Positions 15,045 to 23,461 of a stretch of 64,000 nt of DNA are shown here, in pieces. The first letter of the stretch is position 1; every line of letters starts with the position of its first letter. Origin of the DNA: an uncultured Acidobacteriota bacterium (GTDB lineage: Bacteria; Acidobacteriota; Thermoanaerobaculia; Gp7-AA8); NCBI GenBank assembly GCA_946887105.1, contig CAMPKJ010000002.1, positions 27,219 to 91,218 of the forward strand, read 5' to 3'. Made by a program: the position numbers and the translations under genes. The notes beneath the pieces are model-generated. The model was not told where the DNA came from. It did no database searches and saw only the letters and a program-made list of their open reading frames with translations.

Positions 15045-17093
15045 ATGAATAACCTTTCGCGGCTCGTCATTGCGTTGTTCGTTGCAACCATGGCAGCTCC
15101 GATCTTCGGGCAGTCCACGGTCGATTACTCGGTTTCGCTGAAAGGCGAGATCGATGATGGAGTGTGGAAGCCGGCGGTCCGCGTGCCAGTGGGCCGGATC
15201 GTTCATTACACGCTTCAGTTGATTGCAGACGAGCGCCCCAACTCCGATCACGTGGTCATCGAGCTGGACGTTCCCGGCGTCGTGACGAGCATTGGATTCG
15301 GACCCAACCTTTCCTGCGTCGCGGGAGATCCCATCCGCTGCACGCTTGGCGAGATCGACGACCTCTGGTCTGGCTTCGTGCCGGTCGAAGTGCGCGTGGA
15401 CGCGCCGGGCACGTATACCGCGACGGCGCGCTTGATCCATCAGGGTGGAAACTCCGACCCGAATCCCGCGAACGACAACGCGACGCACACGTTCGAAGCG
15501 GTCGCGCTGCCGTCGTTGCAGCTCTCCGAGCGCGGCGTGCAGCAGCGCCTCGATCCCGGTGCGCCCGCAAACTTCGCTGCCTACGTAAGAAACGTTTCCG
15601 CGATTCCGGCGACGAATGTCGTGCTCACGGCGTCGCTGCCGGCAGGAGGCACGATCAACGCGGCCCAGGTGACCACGGGCACTGCCACGTGCGGCATCAC
15701 CAACGACGTTCTGGTCTGCACGTCACCGTCTCTTCCGCAGAACCAGTATCTGGTCGTCGAAGTCTCGATCAACGCGCCGCCGCGGATGGATGGTGCGGAC
15801 CTGGTGGTCGAGATGGAGGTGACTTCGGCGGAAGGGGATGTCGATCCCACGGACAACCGGAGCACCCTCAGGGCGTCGATGGTCCGTCAATTCGTCGTCG
15901 GGAATGTCGAGGACGAAGGCAGCGGCTCTTTGCGGCAGGCCATTTTCGATGTGAACGCGCTCTGTGCTCCTCCGCAGCCGTGCGCGCTTCTCTTCCACAT
16001 TCCTGCGCCGGTACCGGCGAATGGCTGGTTCACGATCCAGCCGCACTCGCCGCTGCCCTCGATCTCGGCGACGTTGAAGATCGACGGGAAGACGCAGACG
16101 CTTTTCACCGGCGACACGAATCCGGATGGACCGGAGATCGAGATCAACGGCGCATTGGCTGGCTCCAATGCAGGACTGCGGCTGCGCCCGAAGTGCGACA
16201 TGGAGATCAGCAATCTCGCGGTGAACGGGTTTCCCGGCTTCGGGATCGACGTCGCGCGCCCCGTTGAAGCGGAGCCGTGTTCGCACCTCAGCGTCACGGT
16301 GCGCGAGAACTACCTCGGCACCGATCCGCGTGGAAGGGTCGCAAAGCCGAACCATCGCGGCCTCGGCCTGGCCTTCGGAGAGGCATTCGTGCACGGCAAC
16401 GTGATCAGCGGCAATCGCCGGGCGGGGATCTACATCACCAGCGGTTCCTATCACGACATCGCCGGTAATCGGATCGGCATCGGTACGGATGGTTCGCCGC
16501 TCGGAAACGGCGCGGGCATCTTCGCCGACATGGGATATCCCGAAGCGCTGTGGGAAGGCGCGGACATCCGCGAAAACGTGATTGCGTACAACGACGGCAT
16601 GGCCATCGCGCGGACGCGCAACGGCCAGATCTGGGTCAGCGGCAACTCCATCTTCGACAATCTGCAGCAGGGCATCGATGTCGGCATCGACGGACCGACG
16701 GCGCAACGTGCCGACGATCGGGACGTGCCGAACGCGCCGATCCTCTTCAGCGCGACGTATGACGCCTCGCGGAACGCCACCATCGTCCGCGGCCGGATCG
16801 ACAGTGAACTGTTCGCGAACCGGCGCTACATGGAGATCTACGCGAGCGCGCGTCTGAGCGTGTGGGCGACGCCGCAGGCCGAACAATCCGTCGCGATCGC
16901 GGAAGTGCCGGGCGGTCATCAGGAATTCGAAGTGGTCGTGCCGGGAGACCTGCGCGGCAAGTGGATCACGGCGACGCACAATGCAGCGGTCTTTCTCCAG
17001 CTGCGGACCCCGCGCGGCATCGGCGTAGAGAGTCATCGCGGCGGACATCCGACGGACACGTCGGAGCTCAGCAATGCGGTGATGACGCACTAG
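15045..17093 (+). CDS. Secreted right-handed beta-helix protein, paralogue 3 of 3
   Basis: This 682-aa protein has the same domain order as paralogue 1: signal peptide (MNNLSRLVIALFVATMAAPIFGQ, nearly the same opening as paralogue 1), two beta-sandwich repeats to about residue 285, then the beta-helix with [59 protein letters not shown] and [10 protein letters not shown]. The C-terminal segment ([17 protein letters not shown], then TSELSNAV) is common to all three. The family arose by tandem duplication, with copies 1 and 3 closest in architecture. A 14-bp hairpin follows the stop and separates it from the convergent gcdH gene. Confidence 0.82.
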   Translation: MNNLSRLVIALFVATMAAPIFGQSTVDYSVSLKGEIDDGVWKPAVRVPVGRIVHYTLQLIADERPNSDHVVIELDVPGVVTSIGFGPNLSCVAGDPIRCTLGEIDDLWSGFVPVEVRVDAPGTYTATARLIHQGGNSDPNPANDNATHTFEAVALPSLQLSERGVQQRLDPGAPANFAAYVRNVSAIPATNVVLTASLPAGGTINAAQVTTGTATCGITNDVLVCTSPSLPQNQYLVVEVSINAPPRMDGADLVVEMEVTSAEGDVDPTDNRSTLRASMVRQFVVGNVEDEGSGSLRQAIFDVNALCAPPQPCALLFHIPAPVPANGWFTIQPHSPLPSISATLKIDGKTQTLFTGDTNPDGPEIEINGALAGSNAGLRLRPKCDMEISNLAVNGFPGFGIDVARPVEAEPCSHLSVTVRENYLGTDPRGRVAKPNHRGLGLAFGEAFVHGNVISGNRRAGIYITSGSYHDIAGNRIGIGTDGSPLGNGAGIFADMGYPEALWEGADIRENVIAYNDGMAIARTRNGQIWVSGNSIFDNLQQGIDVGIDGPTAQRADDRDVPNAPILFSATYDASRNATIVRGRIDSELFANRRYMEIYASARLSVWATPQAEQSVAIAEVPGGHQEFEVVVPGDLRGKWITATHNAAVFLQLRTPRGIGVESHRGGHPTDTSELSNAVMTH

Positions 17094-17105
17094 ACGCAAG
17101 CGCCA

Positions 17106-17137
17106 CCCTCACCCGGCGCGAGAGCGCCGGGTGAGGG
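17106..17137. terminator. Convergent hairpin between the beta-helix cluster and gcdH
   Basis: A perfect 14-bp stem (CCCTCACCCGGCGC at 17106-17119, complement at 17124-17137) with a GAGA loop lies between two convergent stops. There is no T tract, so it may act as a barrier or a Rho-dependent site. It shares CCCTCACCC with the repeat at 32101. Confidence 0.6.
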
Positions 17138-17144
17138 GATCGAA

Positions 17145-18386
17145 TTACTTCAGCGCTGCCTGATGTGCTGCTTCCGCGGCGGCGCTCAGCTCCTGTTCGA
17201 GCTTGGCCGGCATGGGCGGGTTGTACGACGGGATGCCGGTCACGGTGTGACCGATGATCAGGTTGTGGATGTCGTGCGTTCCTTCGTACGTCTTCACGGA
17301 CTCGAGATTCATCATGTGACGAATGACCGGATACTCGTCCGAGACGCCGTTCGCGCCGAGCATGTCGCGTGCGATGCGCGCGCACTCGAGGGCGATGTTG
17401 CAGTTGTTCATCTTGGCCATCGAGACGTGGTGCGGCTTGAGCACGCCGCGCTCCTTCATTCGTCCCGCCTGCAGCGCCAGGAGCTGGCCCTTGGTGATCT
17501 CGGTGACCATCCAGGCCAGCTTGTTCTGCACGAGCTGGTGTGACGCGATCGGCTGTCCGCCGAACTGGATGCGCGACTTCGTGTATTCGAGCGCCGTGTT
17601 GTAGACCGCCATCGCGCTGCCGAGAACGCCCCAGGCGATGCCATAGCGCGCCTGCGTGAGGCAGCCCAGCGGATACTTGAGACCGTTCGTCTCCGGCAGC
17701 ACGTTCTCGAGCGGAATCCGGCAGTCCTCGAAGAAGAGCTGCGAGGTCACCGACGCGCGCAGCGAGAACTTGCCCATGTGGTACGCGGTGCTGAATCCCG
17801 GCGTGTCCTTCTCGACGATGAATCCGCGGATGGTCCCCTCGGCCTTCGCCCAGACCACCGCCACGTCGGCGATCGAGCCGTTCGTGATCCACGCCTTCGC
17901 GCCGTTGAGCACCCACGAATCGCCATCTTTGCGCGCGTGCGTGCGCATGCCGCCGGGATTCGATCCGAAGTCGGGCTCGGTCAGGCCGAAGCAACCGATC
18001 TTTTCTCCGGAAGCCAGCTTCGGGATCCAGTAATCGCGCTGTTCCTGCGAGCCGTAGGTGTAGATCGGATACATGACCAGACCCGACTGCACGGACGCGA
18101 ACGAGCGCAGGCCGGAGTCGCCGCGCTCGAGCTCCTGCATGATCAGGCCGTACGCGACATGGCCGAGGCCGGGGAGATCGTATTCCTTGATGGTCGCGCC
18201 GAAGAGACCCATCTCGGCCATCTTCGGGATCAGGTGATGCGGAAACTTCTCTTCGCGATTGGCGTGCTCGATGATCGGCAGCACTTCCTCGTCCACGAAA
18301 TCGCGGACGGTCTGCCGCACCATCAGCTCCTCTTCGGTGAGCAGCGAATCCAAATCCATGTAGTCGACGCCGGGGAAACTGGCCAC
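17145..18386 (-). CDS. gcdH: Glutaryl-CoA dehydrogenase (acyl-CoA dehydrogenase family)
   Basis: This 413-aa flavoprotein has the full acyl-CoA dehydrogenase fold: an N-terminal helical domain (LLTEEELMVRQTVRDFVDEEVLP), the middle beta domain (GCFGLTEPDFGSNPGGMRTHARKDGD, about 130-155) and a C-terminal helical domain. YEGTHDIHNLIIGHTVTG near residue 370 carries the catalytic Glu and matches glutaryl-CoA dehydrogenases rather than short-chain enzymes, as does RSFASVQSGLVMYPIYTYGS. The reaction is oxidation and decarboxylation of glutaryl-CoA to crotonyl-CoA in lysine and tryptophan breakdown. A downstream hydratase, hydroxyacyl-CoA dehydrogenase and thiolase in this window could continue the route. 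The ATG at 18386 gives the expected length. Confidence 0.88.
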   Translation of the reverse strand: MASFPGVDYMDLDSLLTEEELMVRQTVRDFVDEEVLPIIEHANREEKFPHHLIPKMAEMGLFGATIKEYDLPGLGHVAYGLIMQELERGDSGLRSFASVQSGLVMYPIYTYGSQEQRDYWIPKLASGEKIGCFGLTEPDFGSNPGGMRTHARKDGDSWVLNGAKAWITNGSIADVAVVWAKAEGTIRGFIVEKDTPGFSTAYHMGKFSLRASVTSQLFFEDCRIPLENVLPETNGLKYPLGCLTQARYGIAWGVLGSAMAVYNTALEYTKSRIQFGGQPIASHQLVQNKLAWMVTEITKGQLLALQAGRMKERGVLKPHHVSMAKMNNCNIALECARIARDMLGANGVSDEYPVIRHMMNLESVKTYEGTHDIHNLIIGHTVTGIPSYNPPMPAKLEQELSAAAEAAHQAALK

Positions 18387-18441
18387 AGGTACTCCTTCAG
18401 ACGGTAGTTCGCGGTAGCTTATCGCATGCCTGCGCCGCTTT

Positions 18442-20181
18442 TCACGAGCTCGGCGGCAAATCGAGCAGCTCGACGCGCGTGAGCATCACCGACAGCGTGC
18501 GGCGGTCGCGGTTGTTCGCGCCGCGGACGTTCGCGGGAACGAAGGTCCGGTCGGGAAGCATGGTGATGATGCGATCGGCCGGGAGCGGCACGATGACGTG
18601 CACGGTCCGATCGCGGTGCAGTGCGACCAGAGTGTCGTTCACGCGCAGACGGTTGTCCGCGAACGGATACTCGGGCGGCGTGCGGAAGGTGAGCCGGACG
18701 CGTGTGGCGCCGAGGTGCGGCAGCTCGATCACGCCTCTCGCGCCGATCCAGCGCCAGGCGCGGCCGTCGCGCGTGCGCTCGGGCGGGAACACGCCTTCGA
18801 TCACCCGGAATCGCTCGGATGGCGGCACGGCGATGACGCTGACGGCGCCGTAGTGCTGGCGAGTGAGCTTGCGATACGCGTCGGTGTCGGGCCAGCGGAA
18901 CGTGACGCCGCGCGCGTCGCCGCGTTCGCCATCGGCGAGGATCACCGCGGACACCTCGCCTTCGTATTCGGCGAGACGTTTCGATCTCCGGTCGCGCAGG
19001 AGGTACTTCGCATGCGGCGCGAGCGGGAGGTCGTAGAGCACGATCGCCTCGCGCGGCACGTTCGCCGCGATCCATTGCGCCGCGGCGGCGGGCGGGGAGA
19101 GCGTGGTGGCGCGCGCGCGCAACACGGGGGAGGTGTAGGAGACCGAGCCAATCGCGTAGAGGAAGACCAGGGTGAATGGCAGCTTGGAGTGCGGCGGCCG
19201 CAGCCACCGCTTTTGTATGTTCGTGTCGCGCGCTGTGGCAAGCGCGTTGGCGGCCAGCAGCGCGATCAGCGGGAGCGAGGGAATCGCGTAGCGGACGGCG
19301 TCCGCCGGATCCATCGTCGCGAGCGCGAAGGCGAGGTATGCGAGCGAGCCGCAGGCGAGCGGAATGGCGCGGCGGTCGAGACGGCGTATGCCGGCCAGCG
19401 CCAGCACCAGCAGCGGCAGCGAGAGCCACTTCGGTCCCCACGGATGCGCGATGAAGCGCAGCGCGATGTGGGCCGCGGAATGTCCGCTGCGCGAAAGGTC
19501 CGCGTCGTGCGCCGCAAAGTACGCGGCCTGGCCGGACATCCACTGCCAGAACGACGCCGGTCCTCCGGTCGCGATCACCAGCGGAACGAACCACGCCAGA
19601 CAGGTCACGCCGAAGGTGCCAACCACGATGATGCGCTCGCGCCACGCGCGCATCATCACCACCGTCGCCAGCAGCATCGGCACGATTGCGATGGACAGTT
19701 GCAGGCGCCAGCCGACGCAGAGCGCGCACAAGACTCCCGCCAACGTCGCGCGGTTCGTCGCGCACGCCCAAAGCGCGAAACCGAGCAGCGCCAGCGCACC
19801 CGTATCCGCCTGCGGCAGCGGACCGGAGATCAGAACCGCCGGACAGGTGTACAGGAAGAGCGCGGCGATGAGTCCCGTCCGGCGATCGCTGATTGCGCCG
19901 AACGCGAGCACGAACGCGAGGAATCCCGCGGCGAGAGCGAGGACGCTGGTGGCGATCATCGCCGTCAGCGTGTCGGGCGCGACGAGCGCGACCAGTTTCC
20001 CGAAGGCGATGTAGACCGGAGATCCGGGTGGCGGTGGCTGATGGAGCAGCGGCTGGAACTTCTCGATCGCCGCCGCGTAGAGGCACTCGTCGTACTCCCA
20101 GAACGAGCGCGGAATCGACGCGCAGTGCAGGCCGGCCACGAGCAGCAGCGCGATCACGACCGGCGGATTTGCACGACTCAA
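18442..20181 (-). CDS. GT-C membrane glycosyltransferase (GT39/ArnT-like)
   Basis: This 579-aa protein has about ten membrane helices in its first 350 residues and a soluble C-terminal domain of about 200 residues. FWEYDECLYAAAIEKF near residue 27 is the first periplasmic loop with the acidic pair expected in dolichyl/undecaprenyl-phosphate-sugar transferases of the GT39/GT83 type (ArnT, PMT). Such enzymes move a sugar from a polyprenyl phosphate to a lipid or protein on the outer face of the inner membrane. The start is TTG at 20181 with a TATAGA box 6 nt upstream, so it is probably leaderless. It is divergent from a methyltransferase/GT2/deacetylase operon that could make its lipid-linked substrate. 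Confidence 0.75.
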   Translation of the reverse strand: MSRANPPVVIALLLVAGLHCASIPRSFWEYDECLYAAAIEKFQPLLHQPPPPGSPVYIAFGKLVALVAPDTLTAMIATSVLALAAGFLAFVLAFGAISDRRTGLIAALFLYTCPAVLISGPLPQADTGALALLGFALWACATNRATLAGVLCALCVGWRLQLSIAIVPMLLATVVMMRAWRERIIVVGTFGVTCLAWFVPLVIATGGPASFWQWMSGQAAYFAAHDADLSRSGHSAAHIALRFIAHPWGPKWLSLPLLVLALAGIRRLDRRAIPLACGSLAYLAFALATMDPADAVRYAIPSLPLIALLAANALATARDTNIQKRWLRPPHSKLPFTLVFLYAIGSVSYTSPVLRARATTLSPPAAAAQWIAANVPREAIVLYDLPLAPHAKYLLRDRRSKRLAEYEGEVSAVILADGERGDARGVTFRWPDTDAYRKLTRQHYGAVSVIAVPPSERFRVIEGVFPPERTRDGRAWRWIGARGVIELPHLGATRVRLTFRTPPEYPFADNRLRVNDTLVALHRDRTVHVIVPLPADRIITMLPDRTFVPANVRGANNRDRRTLSVMLTRVELLDLPPSS

Positions 20182-20187
20182 GGCCGC

Positions 20188-20195
20188 TCTATAAT
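20188..20195. promoter_or_regulatory. Shared divergent -10 element
   Basis: TATAAT (20190-20195, plus strand) is 7 nt before the ATG at 20203. On the minus strand the same bases read ATTATAGA, giving TATAGA (20193-20188) 6 nt before the TTG at 20181. A TTGCAC-like -35 for the plus strand is at 20169-20174. Confidence 0.6.
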
Positions 20196-20202
20196 CGCCC
20201 CG

Positions 20203-20844
20203 ATGTCAATGGGAACGGTCCGCGCGCTGCGGGTCCTGCATCGCGCGTTCAGCCGGTATGCACCGTCCCAGCGCATCCACATCCTGATCCGCTTTCTGAC
20301 CTGTCCGTTTCTGCGCACGCTCGACGACGTTCCGCCCGGTGCACGGGTCCTGGACATCGGTTCCGGACACGCCTTGTATGGAGTGCTCATGCTCGACGAC
20401 GGCGCCGCGGAAGTGGTGGCGGTCGATCCCGATCTGCGTAAGAGCCTGCTCCCGTCGCCATCGCCGAAGCTTCGCAAGATTGCCGGATACGATCACGCGG
20501 TGCGGGGCACGTTCGACGCGGTGGCGATCTTCGACGTCGCGTATCGCATGCCGCCGGACGAACGGCGGGCACTCTTCACGCGTGCCTTCGCGCGGCTCGA
20601 ACCGGGCGGAACGCTTCTGTTCAAAGACATGGACCCGCGCCATCGGCTGAAGATGAAATGGGCGCGCTTCCAGGAGCGCATCTCCGATCGTCTTCTGCGG
20701 CTCACCATGGGCGCGGGATTCGTCGAGCAATCGCGCGAGGAGGTCATGGCCATGCTCGAAGAGATCGGCTTTCGCGAGGTGCGGGCGCGCGCCATCGACG
20801 GCGGTTATCTCCATCCGCACTTGCTCTACACTGCCAGGCGCTGA
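20203..20844 (+). CDS. Class I SAM-dependent methyltransferase
   Basis: This 213-aa protein has the Rossmann methyltransferase motif I as GARVLDIGSGHALYGVLML (about 47-65), an acidic strand-2 end (EVVAVDPD) and motif IV-like FDAVAIFDVAYRMP (about 105-118), followed by LEPGGTLLFKDMDP. The N-terminal 40 residues are Arg-rich and hydrophobic, perhaps for membrane association. The substrate is unknown. As first gene of an operon with a polyprenyl-type GT2 and a deacetylase, it may methylate a lipid-linked sugar or lipid. The ATG at 20203 follows the -10 box by 7 nt and no ribosome binding site exists, so the mRNA is probably leaderless. Confidence 0.8.
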   Translation: MSMGTVRALRVLHRAFSRYAPSQRIHILIRFLTCPFLRTLDDVPPGARVLDIGSGHALYGVLMLDDGAAEVVAVDPDLRKSLLPSPSPKLRKIAGYDHAVRGTFDAVAIFDVAYRMPPDERRALFTRAFARLEPGGTLLFKDMDPRHRLKMKWARFQERISDRLLRLTMGAGFVEQSREEVMAMLEEIGFREVRARAIDGGYLHPHLLYTARR

Positions 20845-20849
20845 CTCGC

Positions 20850-21605
20850 ATGCGCCCGTCCGTCTCGCTGGTCATCCCGATGTACAACGAGGAGCTCAAC
20901 ATCGAGCGCGCCGTGGCGGCGTCGCGCGAGGCGCTCGAACGGTACGCCGGCGCGTGGGAGATCATCATCGTCGACGACGCGTCGACCGATTCCTCGCCGC
21001 GCATCGTGGAGCGTCTGGCCGCGGCTGATGCGCGCATCGTGTCTCTGCGCCATCCGAAGAACCGCAAGCTCGGCGGCACACTGCGCACCGGTTTCTCCGC
21101 GGCGACGAAAGAGCTGGTCTTCTACATGGACGCCGACATCCCATTCGATCCGGACGTCCTCGGCCGCGCCATCCGCGCGATGGAGCTCACCGGCGCGGAC
21201 ATGATCGCGGCCTACCGCCACGACCGCACCATGGAAGGCTTCAAGCGCGGCGTCTACACGCTGGTGTACAACGGGCTGATCGGCATCCTGTTCGGCTGGC
21301 CGCATCGCGACATCAACTTCTCGTTCAAGCTGATGAAGCGGCGCGTGCTGGAGACGATCGAGCTGAAGTCCGAGGGCTCGCTGATCGATGCCGAGCTGGT
21401 CGTGAAGGCGAAGAATCACGGCTTCACGATCCAGCAGATCGGCATCGATTACTTCCCGCGCACCCGCGGCCAGTCACACCTCGGCTCGTTCGGCGTGGTG
21501 CTGAAGATCCTGCGCGAGCTGGTGCGGCTCTATCCGGAAATGCGCCGCCGCTCACCGCAACGTGATGGCAAGGGCGTGCCCCGACAGCGGCCGGCGGAAC
21601 GGTGA
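20850..21605 (+). CDS. GT2 family glycosyltransferase (polyprenyl-phosphate sugar synthase-like)
   Basis: This 251-aa GT-A enzyme has VSLVIPMYNEELNIERAV at the N-terminus, the strand with WEIIIVDDASTDSSP (about 37-50), and FYMDADIPFDPDVL with the DxD motif around residues 92-98. A C-terminal NFSFKLMKRRVLE region fits the DPM1/ArnC branch that transfers a sugar to a polyprenyl phosphate. It lacks the two C-terminal membrane helices of ArnC. The start is 5 bp after the methyltransferase stop, and its stop overlaps the deacetylase start by 4 nt. Together with the divergent GT-C transferase it makes a plausible lipid-linked sugar pathway. Confidence 0.85.
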   Translation: MRPSVSLVIPMYNEELNIERAVAASREALERYAGAWEIIIVDDASTDSSPRIVERLAAADARIVSLRHPKNRKLGGTLRTGFSAATKELVFYMDADIPFDPDVLGRAIRAMELTGADMIAAYRHDRTMEGFKRGVYTLVYNGLIGILFGWPHRDINFSFKLMKRRVLETIELKSEGSLIDAELVVKAKNHGFTIQQIGIDYFPRTRGQSHLGSFGVVLKILRELVRLYPEMRRRSPQRDGKGVPRQRPAER

Positions 21606-22366
21606 GCCGCACGCTCATCGTCACGGCCGACGACGTCGGTCTGCACCCGGGCATCAACGAGGGCGCGATCCGCGCACACCGCGAAGGGATCGTCACGTCA
21701 TGCAGCATCGTTGCGAACGGCGTCGCGTTCGACGACGCGATTGCGCGTCTGCGCGATGCGCCGTCGCTCGAAGCAGGCGTGCATCTGACGCTGGTCGAGG
21801 AACGCCCGCTGACGAAGATCCGCTCCCCGAAAAAGTACACGTCGTTCGTGCCGCTGTATCTCGCGCGCGCGATCACGCTCGAGGCCATCGAGCGCGAGCT
21901 GCGCGCGCAGCTCGAACGCGTGCTCGGAACCGGACTGCGCGTGACGCACCTCAATGGCCATCAGCATCTGCACCTGCTGCCGCGGGTCTTCGATGTGGTG
22001 CGGCGTCTCGCGTCCGAATACGGCATCGGCTACATCCGCATCGTCGACGACCACGGCGGCGCGGCGCGTGCGCTGTCGATGCGCATCCTCAGCGCACTCG
22101 GGCGAAGAGCACGCACGCGCGGACTGACGAACGACCGCACCATCGGCGTGGCCGCAGCCGGACATCTCGCTGACGTCACGCCGCTCCTCGATCACGTCGA
22201 GGGGATCACGGAGCTGGTCACGCATCCGGGCCTCGGCGTCAGCGGATATGCGTGGGGCTACGACTGGGACCGCGAAACGCGCGCGCTGTGCGATCCGCGT
22301 CTGCATGACGAGCTGGCGAAGAGAGTGATCCGCCTCGCAGCACCTTCGGCCGCCCGGCTCATATAA
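21602..22366 (+). CDS. ChbG/HpnK-family polysaccharide or glycolipid deacetylase
   Basis: This 254-aa protein shows YdjC-family blocks: LIVTADDVGLHPGINEGAIRA (metal-binding Asp pair at about 10-11), AGVHLTLVEERPLT (about 58-72), THLNGHQHLHLLP (about 119-131) and ELVTHPGLG (about 208-216). ChbG removes an acetyl group from chitooligosaccharides and HpnK is linked to hopanoid glycosylation. In Arn-type systems a deacetylase (ArnD) acts after the GT2 step. That parallel and the 4-nt GTGA overlap with the GT2 gene suggest deacetylation of a lipid-linked acetamido sugar. The GTG start is set by this overlap. Confidence 0.82.
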   Translation: MSRTLIVTADDVGLHPGINEGAIRAHREGIVTSCSIVANGVAFDDAIARLRDAPSLEAGVHLTLVEERPLTKIRSPKKYTSFVPLYLARAITLEAIERELRAQLERVLGTGLRVTHLNGHQHLHLLPRVFDVVRRLASEYGIGYIRIVDDHGGAARALSMRILSALGRRARTRGLTNDRTIGVAAAGHLADVTPLLDHVEGITELVTHPGLGVSGYAWGYDWDRETRALCDPRLHDELAKRVIRLAAPSAARLI

Positions 22367-22370
22367 TCCG
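22362..22370 (+). promoter_or_regulatory. -10 box of the isopropylmalate dehydrogenase-like gene
   Basis: TATAAT (22362-22367) followed by CCGGCGCC, with the ATG 10 nt downstream and no ribosome binding site. The box overlaps the stop codon region of the deacetylase gene. Confidence 0.6.
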
Positions 22371-22377
22371 GCGCCCT

Positions 22378-23430
22378 ATGAAAAAAATCGCGGTAGTTCC
22401 CGGCGACGGCATCGGTCCGGAAGTCATCGCAGCCGGCATGCGCGTGCTGGAGCGGATCAACGACGCGCGCAAGCTCGGGCTCACCTTCACGCACTTCGGC
22501 TGGAACGCGGACGAGTACCTGCGCAGCGGCATCTCGATGCCGCCCGGCGCGATGGACGACATCCGCGTGAACTACGACGCGGTCTACCTCGGCGCATTCG
22601 GCGATCCGCGCGTGCCGGACATGAAGCACGCCGCCGACATCCTGCTGGGCATGCGCTTCCAGCTCGATCTCTACGTCAACTACCGCCCGGTGAAGCTGCT
22701 CGACGACCGCCTTTCTCCGCTGAAGAACAAAGGGATCCAGGAGATCGACTTCGTGATCTTCCGCGAGAACACCGAAGGCGCGTACGTCGGCATGGGCGGC
22801 AACTTCAAGAAGGACACGCAGGACGAGATCGCGGTGCAGGAGGATGTCTCGACGCGCCGCGGCGTGGAGCGGATCATCCGCTACGCGTTCGAGTACGCGC
22901 AGAACCACGGGCGCAAGTCGGTGTGCATGTCGGACAAGAACAACGTCATGCGCTTCGGCGGCGATCTGTGGCTGCGCGTATTCGAGGAAGTGGCGGCGTC
23001 GTATCCCGGCATCGAGCACTTCCACATGTTCGTCGATGCGCTGACCATGCAGATGGTGCGCGCGCCGGAGATGTTCGACGTGATCGTGACCAACAACATG
23101 TTCGGCGACATCGTCACCGATCTCGGCGCGGCGCTGCAGGGCGGCCTCGGCGTCGCGGCATCCGGCAACATCCACCCGGGACGCGTGTCGCTCTTCGAGC
23201 CGATCCATGGCAGCGCGCCGAAGTACGCCGGCCACGACATCGCCAATCCGATCGGCGCGATCCTCACCGCCGCGATGATGCTCGAATACCTCGGCTTCGC
23301 GGAGGAGTCGCACATCATCGAGCGCGCCGTCGTTTCCACCGTGCAGGCCGGCGAGACCACGCACGATCTCGGTGGAAGCCTCGGGACGAAGGCCGCCGGC
23401 GAGGCGGTCCTGGCGAGACTCGAAGCGTGA
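22378..23430 (+). CDS. Isocitrate/3-isopropylmalate dehydrogenase family enzyme
   Basis: This 350-aa beta-decarboxylating dehydrogenase has IAVVPGDGIGPEVIAAG (residues 3-19), the substrate-binding Arg run around RFQLDLYVNYRPVKL (about 92-106), FVIFRENTEGAYVGMGG (about 124-140), metal-binding VTNNMFGDIVTDLGAAL (about 238-254) and FEPIHGSAPKYAGHDIANP (about 272-290). LGAFGDPRVPDM rather than a GGPKW motif points to the less well defined LeuB2/TtuC-like branch, so isopropylmalate, homoisocitrate or tartrate are possible substrates. A 2-isopropylmalate synthase-like gene is at 39535. The start is leaderless-looking and a bidirectional terminator follows. Confidence 0.82.
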   Translation: MKKIAVVPGDGIGPEVIAAGMRVLERINDARKLGLTFTHFGWNADEYLRSGISMPPGAMDDIRVNYDAVYLGAFGDPRVPDMKHAADILLGMRFQLDLYVNYRPVKLLDDRLSPLKNKGIQEIDFVIFRENTEGAYVGMGGNFKKDTQDEIAVQEDVSTRRGVERIIRYAFEYAQNHGRKSVCMSDKNNVMRFGGDLWLRVFEEVAASYPGIEHFHMFVDALTMQMVRAPEMFDVIVTNNMFGDIVTDLGAALQGGLGVAASGNIHPGRVSLFEPIHGSAPKYAGHDIANPIGAILTAAMMLEYLGFAEESHIIERAVVSTVQAGETTHDLGGSLGTKAAGEAVLARLEA

Positions 23431-23433
23431 GAC

Positions 23434-23461
23434 GAAAAAGGCGGGCCGAAGCCCGCCGTTT
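23434..23461. terminator. Bidirectional terminator
   Basis: GAAAAA precedes a 7-bp GC stem (GGCGGGC, CGAA loop, GCCCGCC at 23440-23457) that is followed by GTTTTC. It can stop transcripts from both convergent genes. Confidence 0.85.

Noticed and set aside
18598..20202. A long plus-strand frame leading into the methyltransferase
   Set aside because: It runs antisense to the GT-C transferase, and the methyltransferase has its own promoter and start at 20203.
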